Shown one piece after another: positions 1 to 7,014 of a stretch of 7,087 nucleotides of DNA. Source of the stretch: an uncultured Prevotella sp. Lineage in GTDB: Bacteria; Bacteroidota; Bacteroidia; Bacteroidales; Bacteroidaceae. Position 1 is the stretch's first letter. Each line of letters opens with the position of its first letter. The position numbers and the translations under genes are program-made. The notes beneath the pieces are model-generated. The model searched no databases and was not told the DNA's origin. It saw only the letters and a program-made list of their open reading frames with translations. Where the stretch lies: contig CALGRN010000024.1 of assembly GCA_937880835.1 (NCBI GenBank), positions 1-7,087 of the forward strand, given 5' to 3'.

Positions 1-957
1 GGCATCATACGCACGCCGCTCGAACCTGATGTTACATTTTCCGACGACCCTTTGCGCATGTTGCGTTGCATAAGATTTGCCACACAGCTCAACTTTTTCA
101 TAGAAGATGAAACCTTCGAGGCTCTCGAACGCAATGCCGAACGCATAAAGATAATAAGCGGAGAACGTATTTCAGACGAGATAAACAAGATAATGATGAC
201 TCCGACACCAAGCAAAGGGTTTGTTGACTTGTACAGATGCGGATTGCTTAATATCATAATGCCGGAACTGGTTGCGCTCGATATAGTGGAAAAAAGGAAC
301 GGACGCGCGCATAAGAACAATTTCTTTCATACGCTCGAAGTGCTTGACAACATCTGCAAGCACACCGATAATCTGTGGTTGCGGTGGGCAGCTTTGCTTC
401 ACGATATAGGCAAATCGAAGAGCAAACGTTGGGATAATATCGCGGGATGGACATTCCGTAATCATAATATAATAGGTGCAAAGCTCGTCCCGATTATATT
501 CAGACGCATGAAACTTCCTATGGATTTCAAGATGAAGTATGTGCAGAAAATGGTGGATTTGCACATGCGTCCGATTGTAATAGCTGACGAAGAAGTTACC
601 GACAGTGCAGTGCGCAGACTTCTGAATGATGCAGGTGAAGATATTGATGACCTAATGATGTTGTGCGAAGCCGATATAACAAGCAAGAATGCTGTGCGAA
701 AACAACACTTTCTTGAAAACTTTCGCATCGTAAGAGAGAAACTTTCTGATTTGAAAGAGAAAGATTATAAGCGCATGTTGCAACCATGCATAGACGGCAA
801 CGAAATAATGGAAATGTTCAATCTTAAACCAAGTCGCGAAGTGGGTATGTTGAAGCAATATCTTAAAGATGCGGTATTGGACAATAATGTCGTTAACGAA
901 CGAGAACCGTTAATGCAACTTCTTATGGAAAAAGCAAAGAAAATGGGATTGGTGTAA
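1..957 (+). CDS. cca: CCA tRNA nucleotidyltransferase, HD-domain type (5' partial)
   Basis: The frame is open from base 1 to the TAA at 955-957, so the gene enters from upstream and 318 C-terminal residues are visible. The protein adds or repairs the 3' CCA end of tRNAs in the cytoplasm. The visible part opens with a TPLEPDVTFSDDPLRMLRCIRF stretch, the conserved DDPxRMLRxxRF signature that follows the nucleotidyltransferase head in the class II CCA/poly(A) polymerase family; the catalytic GSxxxD head is outside the window, probably about 150-170 residues. The ERISDEINKIM segment (about residues 54-64) is the usual neck/body motif. An HD domain follows: FFHT with His110, LLHDIGK with His134-Asp135, and DLHMRP with His188, a metal-dependent phosphohydrolase fold common in bacterial CCA enzymes. 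The TTG at 52 and ATG at 58 are internal codons, not starts. It is separated from the efflux operon by 215 bases and is probably an unrelated housekeeping neighbour. A poly(A) polymerase of the same family is the main alternative. Confidence 0.93.
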   Translation, partial: GIIRTPLEPDVTFSDDPLRMLRCIRFATQLNFFIEDETFEALERNAERIKIISGERISDEINKIMMTPTPSKGFVDLYRCGLLNIIMPELVALDIVEKRNGRAHKNNFFHTLEVLDNICKHTDNLWLRWAALLHDIGKSKSKRWDNIAGWTFRNHNIIGAKLVPIIFRRMKLPMDFKMKYVQKMVDLHMRPIVIADEEVTDSAVRRLLNDAGEDIDDLMMLCEADITSKNAVRKQHFLENFRIVREKLSDLKEKDYKRMLQPCIDGNEIMEMFNLKPSREVGMLKQYLKDAVLDNNVVNEREPLMQLLMEKAKKMGLV

Positions 958-1059
958 CATAATTTTCGCATAATAATGTATTCTTACCAAAAACTCTAAA
1001 TACGAAATAATTATTGTTAAAAGTATAGATGCAGAGTAACGAAATTCTGATAAATTGAG

Positions 1060-1067
1060 TACTTTTG
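1060..1067 (+). promoter_or_regulatory. Candidate Bacteroidetes-type -7 promoter element for the efflux operon
   Basis: TACTTTTG fits the Bacteroidetes -7 consensus TAnnTTTG exactly and is followed by CAGTGCG, so transcription would start near 1073-1075, about 90-100 bases before the membrane fusion protein gene. No clear TTTG/TTG -33 element is seen about 20 bases upstream, which lowers confidence. It is the best match in the 215-base gap and is correctly oriented for the operon. Confidence 0.55.
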
Positions 1068-1073
1068 CAGTGC

Positions 1074-1102
1074 GAAAACTTAATAAAGGGTTATGAGTTT
1101 TC
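1074..1102 (+). other. Leader stem-loop at the predicted transcript 5' end
   Basis: GAAAACTTA (1074-1082) can pair with TGAGTTTTC (1094-1102), nine pairs including one G-U, around an 11-base loop. It would begin at or next to the predicted transcription start. The same complementary hexamers recur at 1119-1124 (AGTTTT) and 1127-1132 (AAAACT), so other pairings are possible. The stem is AT-rich and could be chance; a 5' stem can protect mRNA, but function here is an inference. Confidence 0.3.
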
Positions 1103-1161
1103 AAGCGAAATCATTTAGAGTTTTTTAAAACTTTATGGAAAGTGTGGCAAATCTTTATTGG

Positions 1162-1175
1162 ATGAATAGTTTTTG
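1162..1175 (+). other. Suspected single-base deletion at the true start of the membrane fusion protein gene
   Basis: The ATG at 1162 reads Met-Asn-Ser-Phe-Cys-stop as given. Adding one A beside the A at 1168 changes ATG AAT AGT to ATG AAT AAG and joins the frame of the downstream gene, giving MNKFLLIVFIAVFALSSC: a positively charged start, a hydrophobic core and an LSSC lipobox with Cys at 18. Without this the only start in the long frame is TTG at 1173, directly after an in-frame TAG (1167-1169), which leaves a 13-residue signal with no positive n-region. Adding a T to the five-T run at 1170-1174 would also join the frames but gives Ser in place of Lys. Confidence 0.6.
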
Positions 1176-2345
1176 TTAATTGTCTTTATTGCCGTGTTTG
1201 CACTGTCAAGTTGCAAAAGAGGCAATATGAATTTTGGTGACAACGAGTATCCTGTGGTAACCGTTGGTACAAGTAATGCAGAGTTACAGACTACTTATCC
1301 TGCTGTGATAAAAGGTATTCAAGATGTAGAGATACGCCCGAAAGTATCCGGATTTATCACGAAAGTGAATGTTCAAGAGGGACAGACCGTTAAAGCGGGA
1401 CAACTTTTGTTTGTCATAGACAACACAACATATCGGGCACAAGTTCGTCAGGCACAGGCTGCTGTCAATTCTGCGAAAGCACAAATGAACACAGCAAGAC
1501 TTACTTACGAAAACAGCAAGCAACTGTTTAAGAACAACATAATAGGACAATATGAACTTCAAACCGCTCAAAATCAGTTTGAAACAGCACAGGCACAAGT
1601 ATCGCAAGCACAGGCTAATCTTGCTTCCGCAAGAGAAATGCTCAGCTTCTGTTATGTGAAAAGTCCGGCAAATGGAATTGTCGGAAACATTCCTTTCAAA
1701 ACAGGTGCGCTCGTAAGTGCAACAAGTCAGCAGCCGCTTACTACGGTTTCAAACATAAGCACAATGGAAATATATTTCTCAATGACAGAGAAAGACATAC
1801 TTAATATGACCAAGACATCGGGCGGTATAAAATCTGCAATATCACAATATCCGCCGGTAAAGCTCCAACTTTCCGACGGAACGATATACAACCACGAAGG
1901 AACAGTGGTGAAAGTAAGTGGTATAATAGACCAGGCAACAGGCTCTGTGTCGGTAATTGCGCGTTTTCCTAATCCTGAACATTTGTTGAAAAGCGGTGGT
2001 TCTGGTACGATAGTAGTTCCTCGTTCAAACAGCAATGCAGTGATAATACCGCAGGAGACGGCAGTAGAAGTTCAGGACAAAATATTCGTTTACGTATTGG
2101 GTGCTAAGAATAAGGTAAAATACACCGAGATAACAGTTGAGCCTAATAACGACGGCAAAAACTATATCGTCACAAGCGGAATAAAATCCGGCGATAAGAT
2201 TGTTACGAAAGGAATAACCAAACTTGCCGACGGTATGGAAATAAAACCTATAACCGAAGCTCAATATGAAAAGAAAATAAAGGATGCGGCAAAACTCGGC
2301 GAGATACAAGGTGACTATGGGAAAATGAAAGAGGCATTCAAATAA
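1173..2345 (+). CDS. RND efflux membrane fusion protein (periplasmic adaptor lipoprotein, AcrA/MexA type)
   Basis: This periplasmic adaptor links an inner-membrane RND permease to an outer-membrane factor. Read from TTG 1173 it has 390 residues, normal for the family. Hydrophobic residues 2-11 lead to the lipobox LSSC with Cys14, predicting lipid anchoring. IKGIQDVEIRPKVSGFITKV with EGQTVKAGQLLFVID (about 47-83) is the first half of the lipoyl/biotinyl-like domain. Residues about 85-156, rich in Ala, Gln and heptads, form the alpha-helical hairpin that docks on the outer-membrane factor. FCYVKSPANGIVG with VGALVS-like FKTGALVS (about 159-182) closes the lipoyl domain; the beta-barrel and membrane-proximal domains follow, with VVPRSNSNAVIIPQETAVEVQ marking the last. 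The TTG start is poor; ATG 1162 is the likely true start if one missing A is restored (394 residues, see the separate entry). It is the first gene of the operon, 71 bases before the permease. Substrate unknown. Confidence 0.92.
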   Translation: MLIVFIAVFALSSCKRGNMNFGDNEYPVVTVGTSNAELQTTYPAVIKGIQDVEIRPKVSGFITKVNVQEGQTVKAGQLLFVIDNTTYRAQVRQAQAAVNSAKAQMNTARLTYENSKQLFKNNIIGQYELQTAQNQFETAQAQVSQAQANLASAREMLSFCYVKSPANGIVGNIPFKTGALVSATSQQPLTTVSNISTMEIYFSMTEKDILNMTKTSGGIKSAISQYPPVKLQLSDGTIYNHEGTVVKVSGIIDQATGSVSVIARFPNPEHLLKSGGSGTIVVPRSNSNAVIIPQETAVEVQDKIFVYVLGAKNKVKYTEITVEPNNDGKNYIVTSGIKSGDKIVTKGITKLADGMEIKPITEAQYEKKIKDAAKLGEIQGDYGKMKEAFK

Positions 2346-2354
2346 GAAATGTTA

Positions 2355-2385
2355 AGTACAGAAACAGTCATCTTGTTTCTGTACT
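2355..2385 (+). other. Perfect 12-bp intercistronic hairpin
   Basis: AGTACAGAAACA (2355-2366) is the exact reverse complement of TGTTTCTGTACT (2374-2385), with a 7-base loop GTCATCT. It lies 9 bases after the stop of the membrane fusion protein gene and 31 bases before the permease ATG. No T-run follows, so it is a poor intrinsic terminator. Likely roles are 3' protection of the upstream message, RNA processing between the cistrons, or partial attenuation that sets adaptor-to-permease ratio; a palindromic protein site in DNA is also possible. Confidence 0.7.
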
Positions 2386-2416
2386 GATGTAATTAAAATA
2401 TCTCAAATTTAAGAAT

Positions 2417-3904
2417 ATGACATTTACAAATTTCATAAAACGCCCGGTGCTTTCTACTGTCATTTCAGTAGTGATTGTCATTCTGGGATTCATAGGTTTG
2501 GCTACTCTTCCGATAGAACAGTATCCGGATATTGCACCGCCAACTGTGGTTGTTATGACATCATACACCGGTGCTGATGCCGAAACGGTAAAAAACTCAG
2601 TGCTTGCGCCACTCGAAGAGAGTATCAACGGTGTGGAGAATATGACATATATGACTTCTTCGGCAAGCAATGCCGGCATGGCACAGATACAGATATACTT
2701 CAAACAAGGCACAAATGCGGATATGTGTGCGGTTAATGTTCAGAACCGAGTGTCGCAGGCTTTGGGATTACTTCCTGCCGAAGTGACACGTGTGGGTGTC
2801 ACAGTGACCAAACGACAGTCATCACAAGTGCTTATGTACACCATTACATCTGAGGACGGTAAATACGATGATGAGTTTCTCACTAATTATAATGCCATCA
2901 ATATTATACCTGCGCTGAAACGCGTTCAAGGTGTAGGTGACATCATGAATCCCGGTATGAAGACCTATGCAATGCGAATATGGCTCAAACCGGATGTAAT
3001 GAAGCAATACGGACTTATGCCAACCGACATATCGGCAGCATTGGCAGAACAGAACATTGAGGCTGCTCCGGGTTCATTTGGCGAGCAGAGCAATATGGCA
3101 TACGAGTATGTAATGAGATATAAAGGACGTCTTAAAACTGCTGAGGAGTTTGGAAACATAATATTGACAAGCACGCAGACAGGACAGACCTTGAAACTGA
3201 AAGATGTTGCAAAAGTAGAGCTCGGAGGACTTCAATACAGCGTTTCTATGCGCAATAACAACAATCCTTCCGTAATGGGTATGATACAACAGGCGGCAGG
3301 TTCTAATGCTAACGAGATTGCAAAAGCAGTGAAAGCCGAACTTGAATCGCAAGCAAAGAATTTCCCTCCGGGTATGATTTACAAGATAAACTATGATGTT
3401 ACGGAGTTCCTTTATGCTTCAATAGAAGAGGTGGTAAAGACACTTGTCATAACGCTTTTGCTTGTATTCTTTGTTGTTTACTTCTTCTTGCAGGACATAC
3501 GTTCAACGTTCATTCCGTTGATAGCAGTGCCGGTTTCACTTATTGGTACATTCTTCTTCCTGCAACTGTTCGGCTTTTCAATCAACCTGCTGACGCTTTC
3601 GGCACTATTGCTTGCCATAGCCATTGTGGTGGACGATGCCATAGTTGTGGTAGAAGCTGTGCATGCAAAACTCGACTTGGGCTATAAGAGTGCTCTTACG
3701 GCATCAATAGACGCAATGAATGAAATATCCGGAGCAATCATCTCCATAACACTCGTTATGGCATCGGTATTCGTTCCAGTGTCTTTCTTGGGTGGAACAT
3801 CAGGTACGTTCTATCGAGAATTCGGTGTTACAATGGCTATATCAATTTTTATTTCAGCCCTTACGCCCTCACATTGTCACCTGCTCTTTGTGCAATATTC
3901 CTAA
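2417..3904 (+). CDS. RND efflux permease (HAE1/AcrB type), N-terminal part, cut short by a frameshift
   Basis: This is the N-terminal half of the proton-driven inner-membrane pump. As given it has 495 residues, against about 1030-1060 for a full protein. The ATG at 2417 opens MTFTNFIKRPVLSTVISVVIVILGF, the usual FIxRPVxxxVI start and first membrane helix. The first large periplasmic porter region follows (PIEQYPDIAPPTVVV, SYTGADAETV, LAPLEESINGVENM). Helices 2-6 start at about residue 335; helix 4 carries LLAIAIVVDDAIVVVEAV with Asp406-Asp407, matching the proton-relay pair Asp407/Asp408 of E. coli AcrB. VPVSFLGGTSGTFYREFGVTMAISIFISAL is canonical up to residue 482; the last 13 residues (from TPSHCH) are out of frame and end at TAA 3902-3904. 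The remaining half continues in another frame from 3865. Weak SD, as is common in this phylum. Unrepaired, the product would end inside a membrane helix and should not pump. Confidence 0.93.
   Translation: MTFTNFIKRPVLSTVISVVIVILGFIGLATLPIEQYPDIAPPTVVVMTSYTGADAETVKNSVLAPLEESINGVENMTYMTSSASNAGMAQIQIYFKQGTNADMCAVNVQNRVSQALGLLPAEVTRVGVTVTKRQSSQVLMYTITSEDGKYDDEFLTNYNAINIIPALKRVQGVGDIMNPGMKTYAMRIWLKPDVMKQYGLMPTDISAALAEQNIEAAPGSFGEQSNMAYEYVMRYKGRLKTAEEFGNIILTSTQTGQTLKLKDVAKVELGGLQYSVSMRNNNNPSVMGMIQQAAGSNANEIAKAVKAELESQAKNFPPGMIYKINYDVTEFLYASIEEVVKTLVITLLLVFFVVYFFLQDIRSTFIPLIAVPVSLIGTFFFLQLFGFSINLLTLSALLLAIAIVVDDAIVVVEAVHAKLDLGYKSALTASIDAMNEISGAIISITLVMASVFVPVSFLGGTSGTFYREFGVTMAISIFISALTPSHCHLLFVQYS
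3862..3865 (+). other. Frameshift in the RND permease: one A apparently missing
   Basis: The upstream frame reads ATT TCA GCC CTT up to 3862, then ACG CCC TCA. The family normally reads ...SALNALTLSPALCA...LKP here. Restoring one A beside 3863 gives CTT AAC GCC CTC ACA TTG TCA, that is L-N-A-L-T-L-S, and runs straight into the downstream frame. The repaired protein is 482 + 1 + 583 = 1066 residues. The site has no slippery heptamer of the X XXY YYZ type, so programmed frameshifting is not suggested. The break falls in about the sixth membrane helix, between the Asp pair and the C-terminal half. Confidence 0.9.
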
Positions 3905-5616
3905 AACCGAAAAACGAAGACGGCACAGAACGCAAGATGAGCAGAATAGATAGATTTCATGCTTCATTCAACACGAGCTATGACAAGATACTCGGAAAGT
4001 ATAAGAATGGTGTTGAGAAAATAATAAAGAAGCCTGTTCTGACAACAATTCTTGTAGTAGTAGGTATTGCCGGATTGTTAGTTACGATGAAAACTACGAA
4101 GACCGGTCTTGTGCCTGATGAGGATACGGGAACGCTGTTCTGTACGATTTCAATGCCTCCGGGTACAAGTGCTGCACGTACACAAGAGGTTATAGACAAG
4201 ATAGATGCAATGCTTGCATCAAATCCCGCTATACAGAATCGTGAACAATTGCAAGGATATAACTTCATTGCAGGTCAAGGTTCGGATCAAGCGACATTTA
4301 TTATAAAGCTTAAACCATTTGAAGAACGTAATCTCGCGCAGAGTTCAATGGCAGTCTTGGGTATGATATACAAACAAACTGCAACAATAAAAGATGCTCA
4401 AATAATAGCTTTTCCACCGCCAATGATACCGGGTTTCTCGGCAAACAGCGGACTTTCAATAGTTATGCAGGATAAAACGGGCGGAGATTTGAATAAGTTC
4501 TTTAATGTAACGAAAGAATATCTTGCAGCATTGAACAAGCGTCCGGAAATACAAATGGCGCAAACTTCATACAATCCTAACTATCCGCAATATATGATAG
4601 ACGTGGATGTTGCCAAGTGTAAGCAGGCAGGGATATCTCCTTCAGTTGTACTCGGAACGCTTCAAGGTTACTATGGAGGATTGTATTCATCCAACTTTAA
4701 TGCTTATGGAAAGTTGTACCGAGTGATGATACAAGGTGATGTAGAAAGTCGTGAGCGTCCGGATGGATTGAACAGTATATTCGTAAGAACTGCTTCGGGA
4801 ATGGCTCCCGTAAACGAGTTCTGCACAATGAAACGTGTATATGGACCGTCAAACATTAACCGTTTCAATATGTTCACAAGTATGAACGTTACTGCAACCG
4901 TAAATGAAGGATACTCTACGGGAGAGGCTATAAAGGCTGTTGAAGAGGTCGCGAAAGACTATCTGCCACAAGGATATACATACGAGTTTTCCGGTCTGAC
5001 ACGTTCGGAGCAGGAATCAAGCAATGCCACCGCGTTGATATTCGCACTTTGTATTGTTTTCGTATATCTTATTCTGGCAGCGCAGTATGAGAGTTACATA
5101 TTGCCTTTATCGGTAATACTTTCTATTCCTTTCGGACTTGCAGGTGCATTCTTGTTCACTCAGCTATTCGGACATAACAATGATATCTATATGCAGATAT
5201 CGCTTATTATGTTAATAGGACTTCTTGCGAAGAATGCCATACTTATTGTGCAATTCGCACTTGAACGTCGTAATACCGGTATGGCTATAACATGGTCTGC
5301 CATTCTTGGTGCAGGTGCGCGTCTGCGTCCTATACTTATGACTTCGCTTGCTATGATTATTGGACTTCTGCCGATGATGTTTGCAATGGGAGTAGGAAAG
5401 AACGGAAACCAAACTCTTGGTGCAGCTGCTGTCGGCGGTATGCTTATCGGTACGTTATGTCAAGTATTTGTTGTGCCGGCTTTGTTTGTGATATTCCAGT
5501 CTTTGCAAGAGAAAATTAAGCCAATAGTATTTGAAGATGAAGAGAATGCCGATGTTGAGCGCGAATTGGAGCAGTATGCCAATGGTCGTATTGAAGAATA
5601 TAAATTAGAGGAATAA
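3874..5616 (+). CDS. RND efflux permease (HAE1/AcrB type), C-terminal part, downstream of the frameshift
   Basis: This is the C-terminal half of the same permease, not an independent gene: homology runs upstream of the TTG at 3874 to the break at about 3863, and there is no ribosome-binding site or real start. It holds the SPALCAIFLKP end of helix 6, helix 7 (KPVLTTILVVVGIAGLLV), the second porter region (GLVPDEDTGTLFCTISMPPGTS, FIIKLKPFEER, NPNYPQYMIDVDVAKCKQAGIS) and helices 8-12 from about residue 385 of this frame. YLILAAQYESYILPLSVILSIPFGLAGA and QISLIMLIGLLAKNAILIVQFA are family hallmarks; the Lys of LLAKNA is residue 453 here and 939 of the repaired protein, matching the AcrB relay residue Lys940. 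GARLRPILMTSLAMIIGLLPM closes the helical core, and an acidic cytoplasmic tail (FEDEENADVERELEQ) follows. The TAA at 5614-5616 is 5 bases before the next gene, showing tight coupling. Confidence 0.92.
   Translation: MSPALCAIFLKPKNEDGTERKMSRIDRFHASFNTSYDKILGKYKNGVEKIIKKPVLTTILVVVGIAGLLVTMKTTKTGLVPDEDTGTLFCTISMPPGTSAARTQEVIDKIDAMLASNPAIQNREQLQGYNFIAGQGSDQATFIIKLKPFEERNLAQSSMAVLGMIYKQTATIKDAQIIAFPPPMIPGFSANSGLSIVMQDKTGGDLNKFFNVTKEYLAALNKRPEIQMAQTSYNPNYPQYMIDVDVAKCKQAGISPSVVLGTLQGYYGGLYSSNFNAYGKLYRVMIQGDVESRERPDGLNSIFVRTASGMAPVNEFCTMKRVYGPSNINRFNMFTSMNVTATVNEGYSTGEAIKAVEEVAKDYLPQGYTYEFSGLTRSEQESSNATALIFALCIVFVYLILAAQYESYILPLSVILSIPFGLAGAFLFTQLFGHNNDIYMQISLIMLIGLLAKNAILIVQFALERRNTGMAITWSAILGAGARLRPILMTSLAMIIGLLPMMFAMGVGKNGNQTLGAAAVGGMLIGTLCQVFVVPALFVIFQSLQEKIKPIVFEDEENADVERELEQYANGRIEEYKLEE
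5607..5612 (+). promoter_or_regulatory. Ribosome-binding site for the outer-membrane factor gene
   Basis: AGAGGA ends 9 bases before the ATG at 5622 and overlaps the last codons of the permease. It is a good Shine-Dalgarno match in a window where the other starts have poor ones, and its place inside the upstream gene suggests translational coupling of permease and outer-membrane factor. Confidence 0.55.
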
Positions 5617-5621
5617 CAGTT

Positions 5622-7013
5622 ATGAAGAATTTGAATATAATAGTTATAGGGCTTGCAGCTATAGTCCTGACCGGCTGTAAGAGCCTTTATGGAAAATACG
5701 AACGTCCCGACATAAACACTTCGGGTATAATACGTGACGCGGTTTCCATTTCTGATACGTTGGCAGTCAGCGATACTTTGAGCTTTGGTAATCTGGCTTG
5801 GCGCAGTGTTTTTACTGATCCGCAGTTGCAGTTGCTGATAGAACAAGGTCTTTCCAATAACCCTGACTTGCTCAATGCAGCATTAAATATCGATATGGCA
5901 GAAGCACAACTTAAAGCTTCAAAATTGTCTTTTCTGCCTTCTTTCAGCTTTTCTCCACAGGGAACAATAGCCTCTTGGGACGGCAACAAAGCCACACAGA
6001 CCTATTCGTTACCTATAAATGCAAGCTGGAATGTAGATATTTTCGGAAATCTTCTGTCTCAAAAGAGATCATCGCAGATGACCCTTTTGCAGACAAGAGA
6101 CTATCAAGTGGCTGTGCAGACAAAGCTTATAGCCAACATAGCGAATATGTACTATACTCTGCTTATGCTTGACAAACAGCTCGAGATAGTGGATGATATG
6201 GAGAAACTCACGAAAGAAACGTGGGAGCTTATGAAGATACAGAAAGACCTAAAAAGAGGTATTCGCTCTACGGCTGTGCAAAGTGCGGAGGCTAACTATT
6301 ATTCCACACAGACTCAAAAGACCGATATAGCAAGGCAGATACGAGAGACTGAAAATTCTCTTTCGCTGATATTGGGACAGCAGGCACAATATATAAAGCG
6401 CGGAAAGATGGAGGAACAGAGCCTGCCGTCCAACTTTTCTACCGGTATCGGAATACAACTTCTCAACAATCGTGCTGACGTTCATGCAGCCGAAATGGCT
6501 CTCGCACAGTGTTTCTACGACGTTAAGACAGCCCGTTCTCGTTTCTATCCGTCACTTAATATAAATGCATCGGGAGCGTTTACTAACAGTGGTGGCGGTA
6601 TGATTGTAAATCCGGGAAAGTTTCTTTTGTCTGCTGTCGGAAGTCTTGTGCAACCCATTTTCCAGAACGGAAAGCTGATTGCAGGACTCAAAGTTGCTCA
6701 GGCTCAATACGAGCAGGCTTACAATAATTGGCAGAATTCAGTGTTTGCTGCCGGTAGTGAGGTTAGCAATGCTTTGGTACTTTATAACTCATCTGCCGAA
6801 AAAAGCAGAATAGAGGAAAAGCAGATAGAAGTTCTTAAAAAGAATGTGGATGACACCAAACTGCTGCTTAACAGTGCAGGAAGCACTTATCTTGAAGTTA
6901 TAACGGCACAGCAAACATTGCTCAACGCCGAGCTTTCCAAGATTGTTGACGATTTCAACAAGATGCAGGCAGTTGTTAATCTATACTACGCATTGGGCGG
7001 AGGAGCAAAGTGA
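5622..7013 (+). CDS. RND efflux outer-membrane factor lipoprotein (TolC/OprM/NodT family)
   Basis: This protein forms the trimeric outer-membrane exit duct of the pump. It has 463 residues, typical of the OprM-like lipoprotein branch. MKNLNIIVIGLAAIVLTGC is a lipoprotein signal peptide (Lys at 2, hydrophobic core, LTGC with Cys19), so the ATG at 5622 is well supported. WRSVFTDPQLQLLIEQGLSNNPDLLNAALNIDMAEAQLKASKLSFLPSFSF (about 60-110) is the classic opening of the first outer-membrane-efflux repeat, and NASWNVDIFGNLLSQKRSS is its first strand-to-helix segment. LLNNRADVHAAEMALAQCFYDVKTARSRFYPSLNINASGAF (about 280-320) opens the second repeat, followed by VQPIFQNGKLIAGLKVAQAQYEQA. The long Gln/Ala helices form the periplasmic tunnel. 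The frame is intact to TGA 7011-7013, ending YYALGGGAK as expected. It starts 5 bases after the permease stop and is the last gene of the operon within the window. Confidence 0.95.
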   Translation: MKNLNIIVIGLAAIVLTGCKSLYGKYERPDINTSGIIRDAVSISDTLAVSDTLSFGNLAWRSVFTDPQLQLLIEQGLSNNPDLLNAALNIDMAEAQLKASKLSFLPSFSFSPQGTIASWDGNKATQTYSLPINASWNVDIFGNLLSQKRSSQMTLLQTRDYQVAVQTKLIANIANMYYTLLMLDKQLEIVDDMEKLTKETWELMKIQKDLKRGIRSTAVQSAEANYYSTQTQKTDIARQIRETENSLSLILGQQAQYIKRGKMEEQSLPSNFSTGIGIQLLNNRADVHAAEMALAQCFYDVKTARSRFYPSLNINASGAFTNSGGGMIVNPGKFLLSAVGSLVQPIFQNGKLIAGLKVAQAQYEQAYNNWQNSVFAAGSEVSNALVLYNSSAEKSRIEEKQIEVLKKNVDDTKLLLNSAGSTYLEVITAQQTLLNAELSKIVDDFNKMQAVVNLYYALGGGAK

Positions 7014-7014
7014 G

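Noticed and set aside
172..858. Several minus-strand reading frames opposite cca
   Set aside because: They overlap a conserved coding gene, have no recognisable domains or start signals, and have the composition expected of antisense shadows.
972..1015. Inverted repeat AATAATGTAT ... ATAC ... ATTATT as a terminator for cca
   Set aside because: The pairing is AT-only in the outer part, needs a 6-base bulge and an 18-base loop, and no T-run follows; chance is likely in AT-rich spacer.
1167..1175. TAGTTTTTG as a second -7 promoter element
   Set aside because: It has three bases rather than two between TA and TTTG and overlaps the coding start, leaving no leader.
1135..1176. ATG at 1135 as the adaptor start
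   Set aside because: It is in the same frame as ATG 1162 and ends at the TAA at 1174-1179 region as given; even when repaired it adds MESVANLYW ahead of the signal, which weakens the lipoprotein signal, so 1162 is the better start.
1449..1630. Repeated CAGGCACAGGCT-like words in the adaptor gene
   Set aside because: They encode the Gln/Ala heptads of the coiled-coil hairpin, so protein structure explains them.
3855..3876. Programmed ribosomal frameshift in the permease
   Set aside because: There is no slippery heptamer or evident stimulatory structure, RND permeases are not known to use this, and a simple one-base loss restores the exact family sequence.
3874..3876. TTG as a real start of a separate C-terminal permease gene
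   Set aside because: Family similarity continues upstream of it to the break point, it lies inside a membrane helix, and there is no ribosome-binding site.
5292..5519. Small + strand reading frame inside the permease, rich in Cys and Tyr
   Set aside because: It is an alternate-frame shadow of a conserved membrane segment of the permease, with no ribosome-binding site and unlikely composition.
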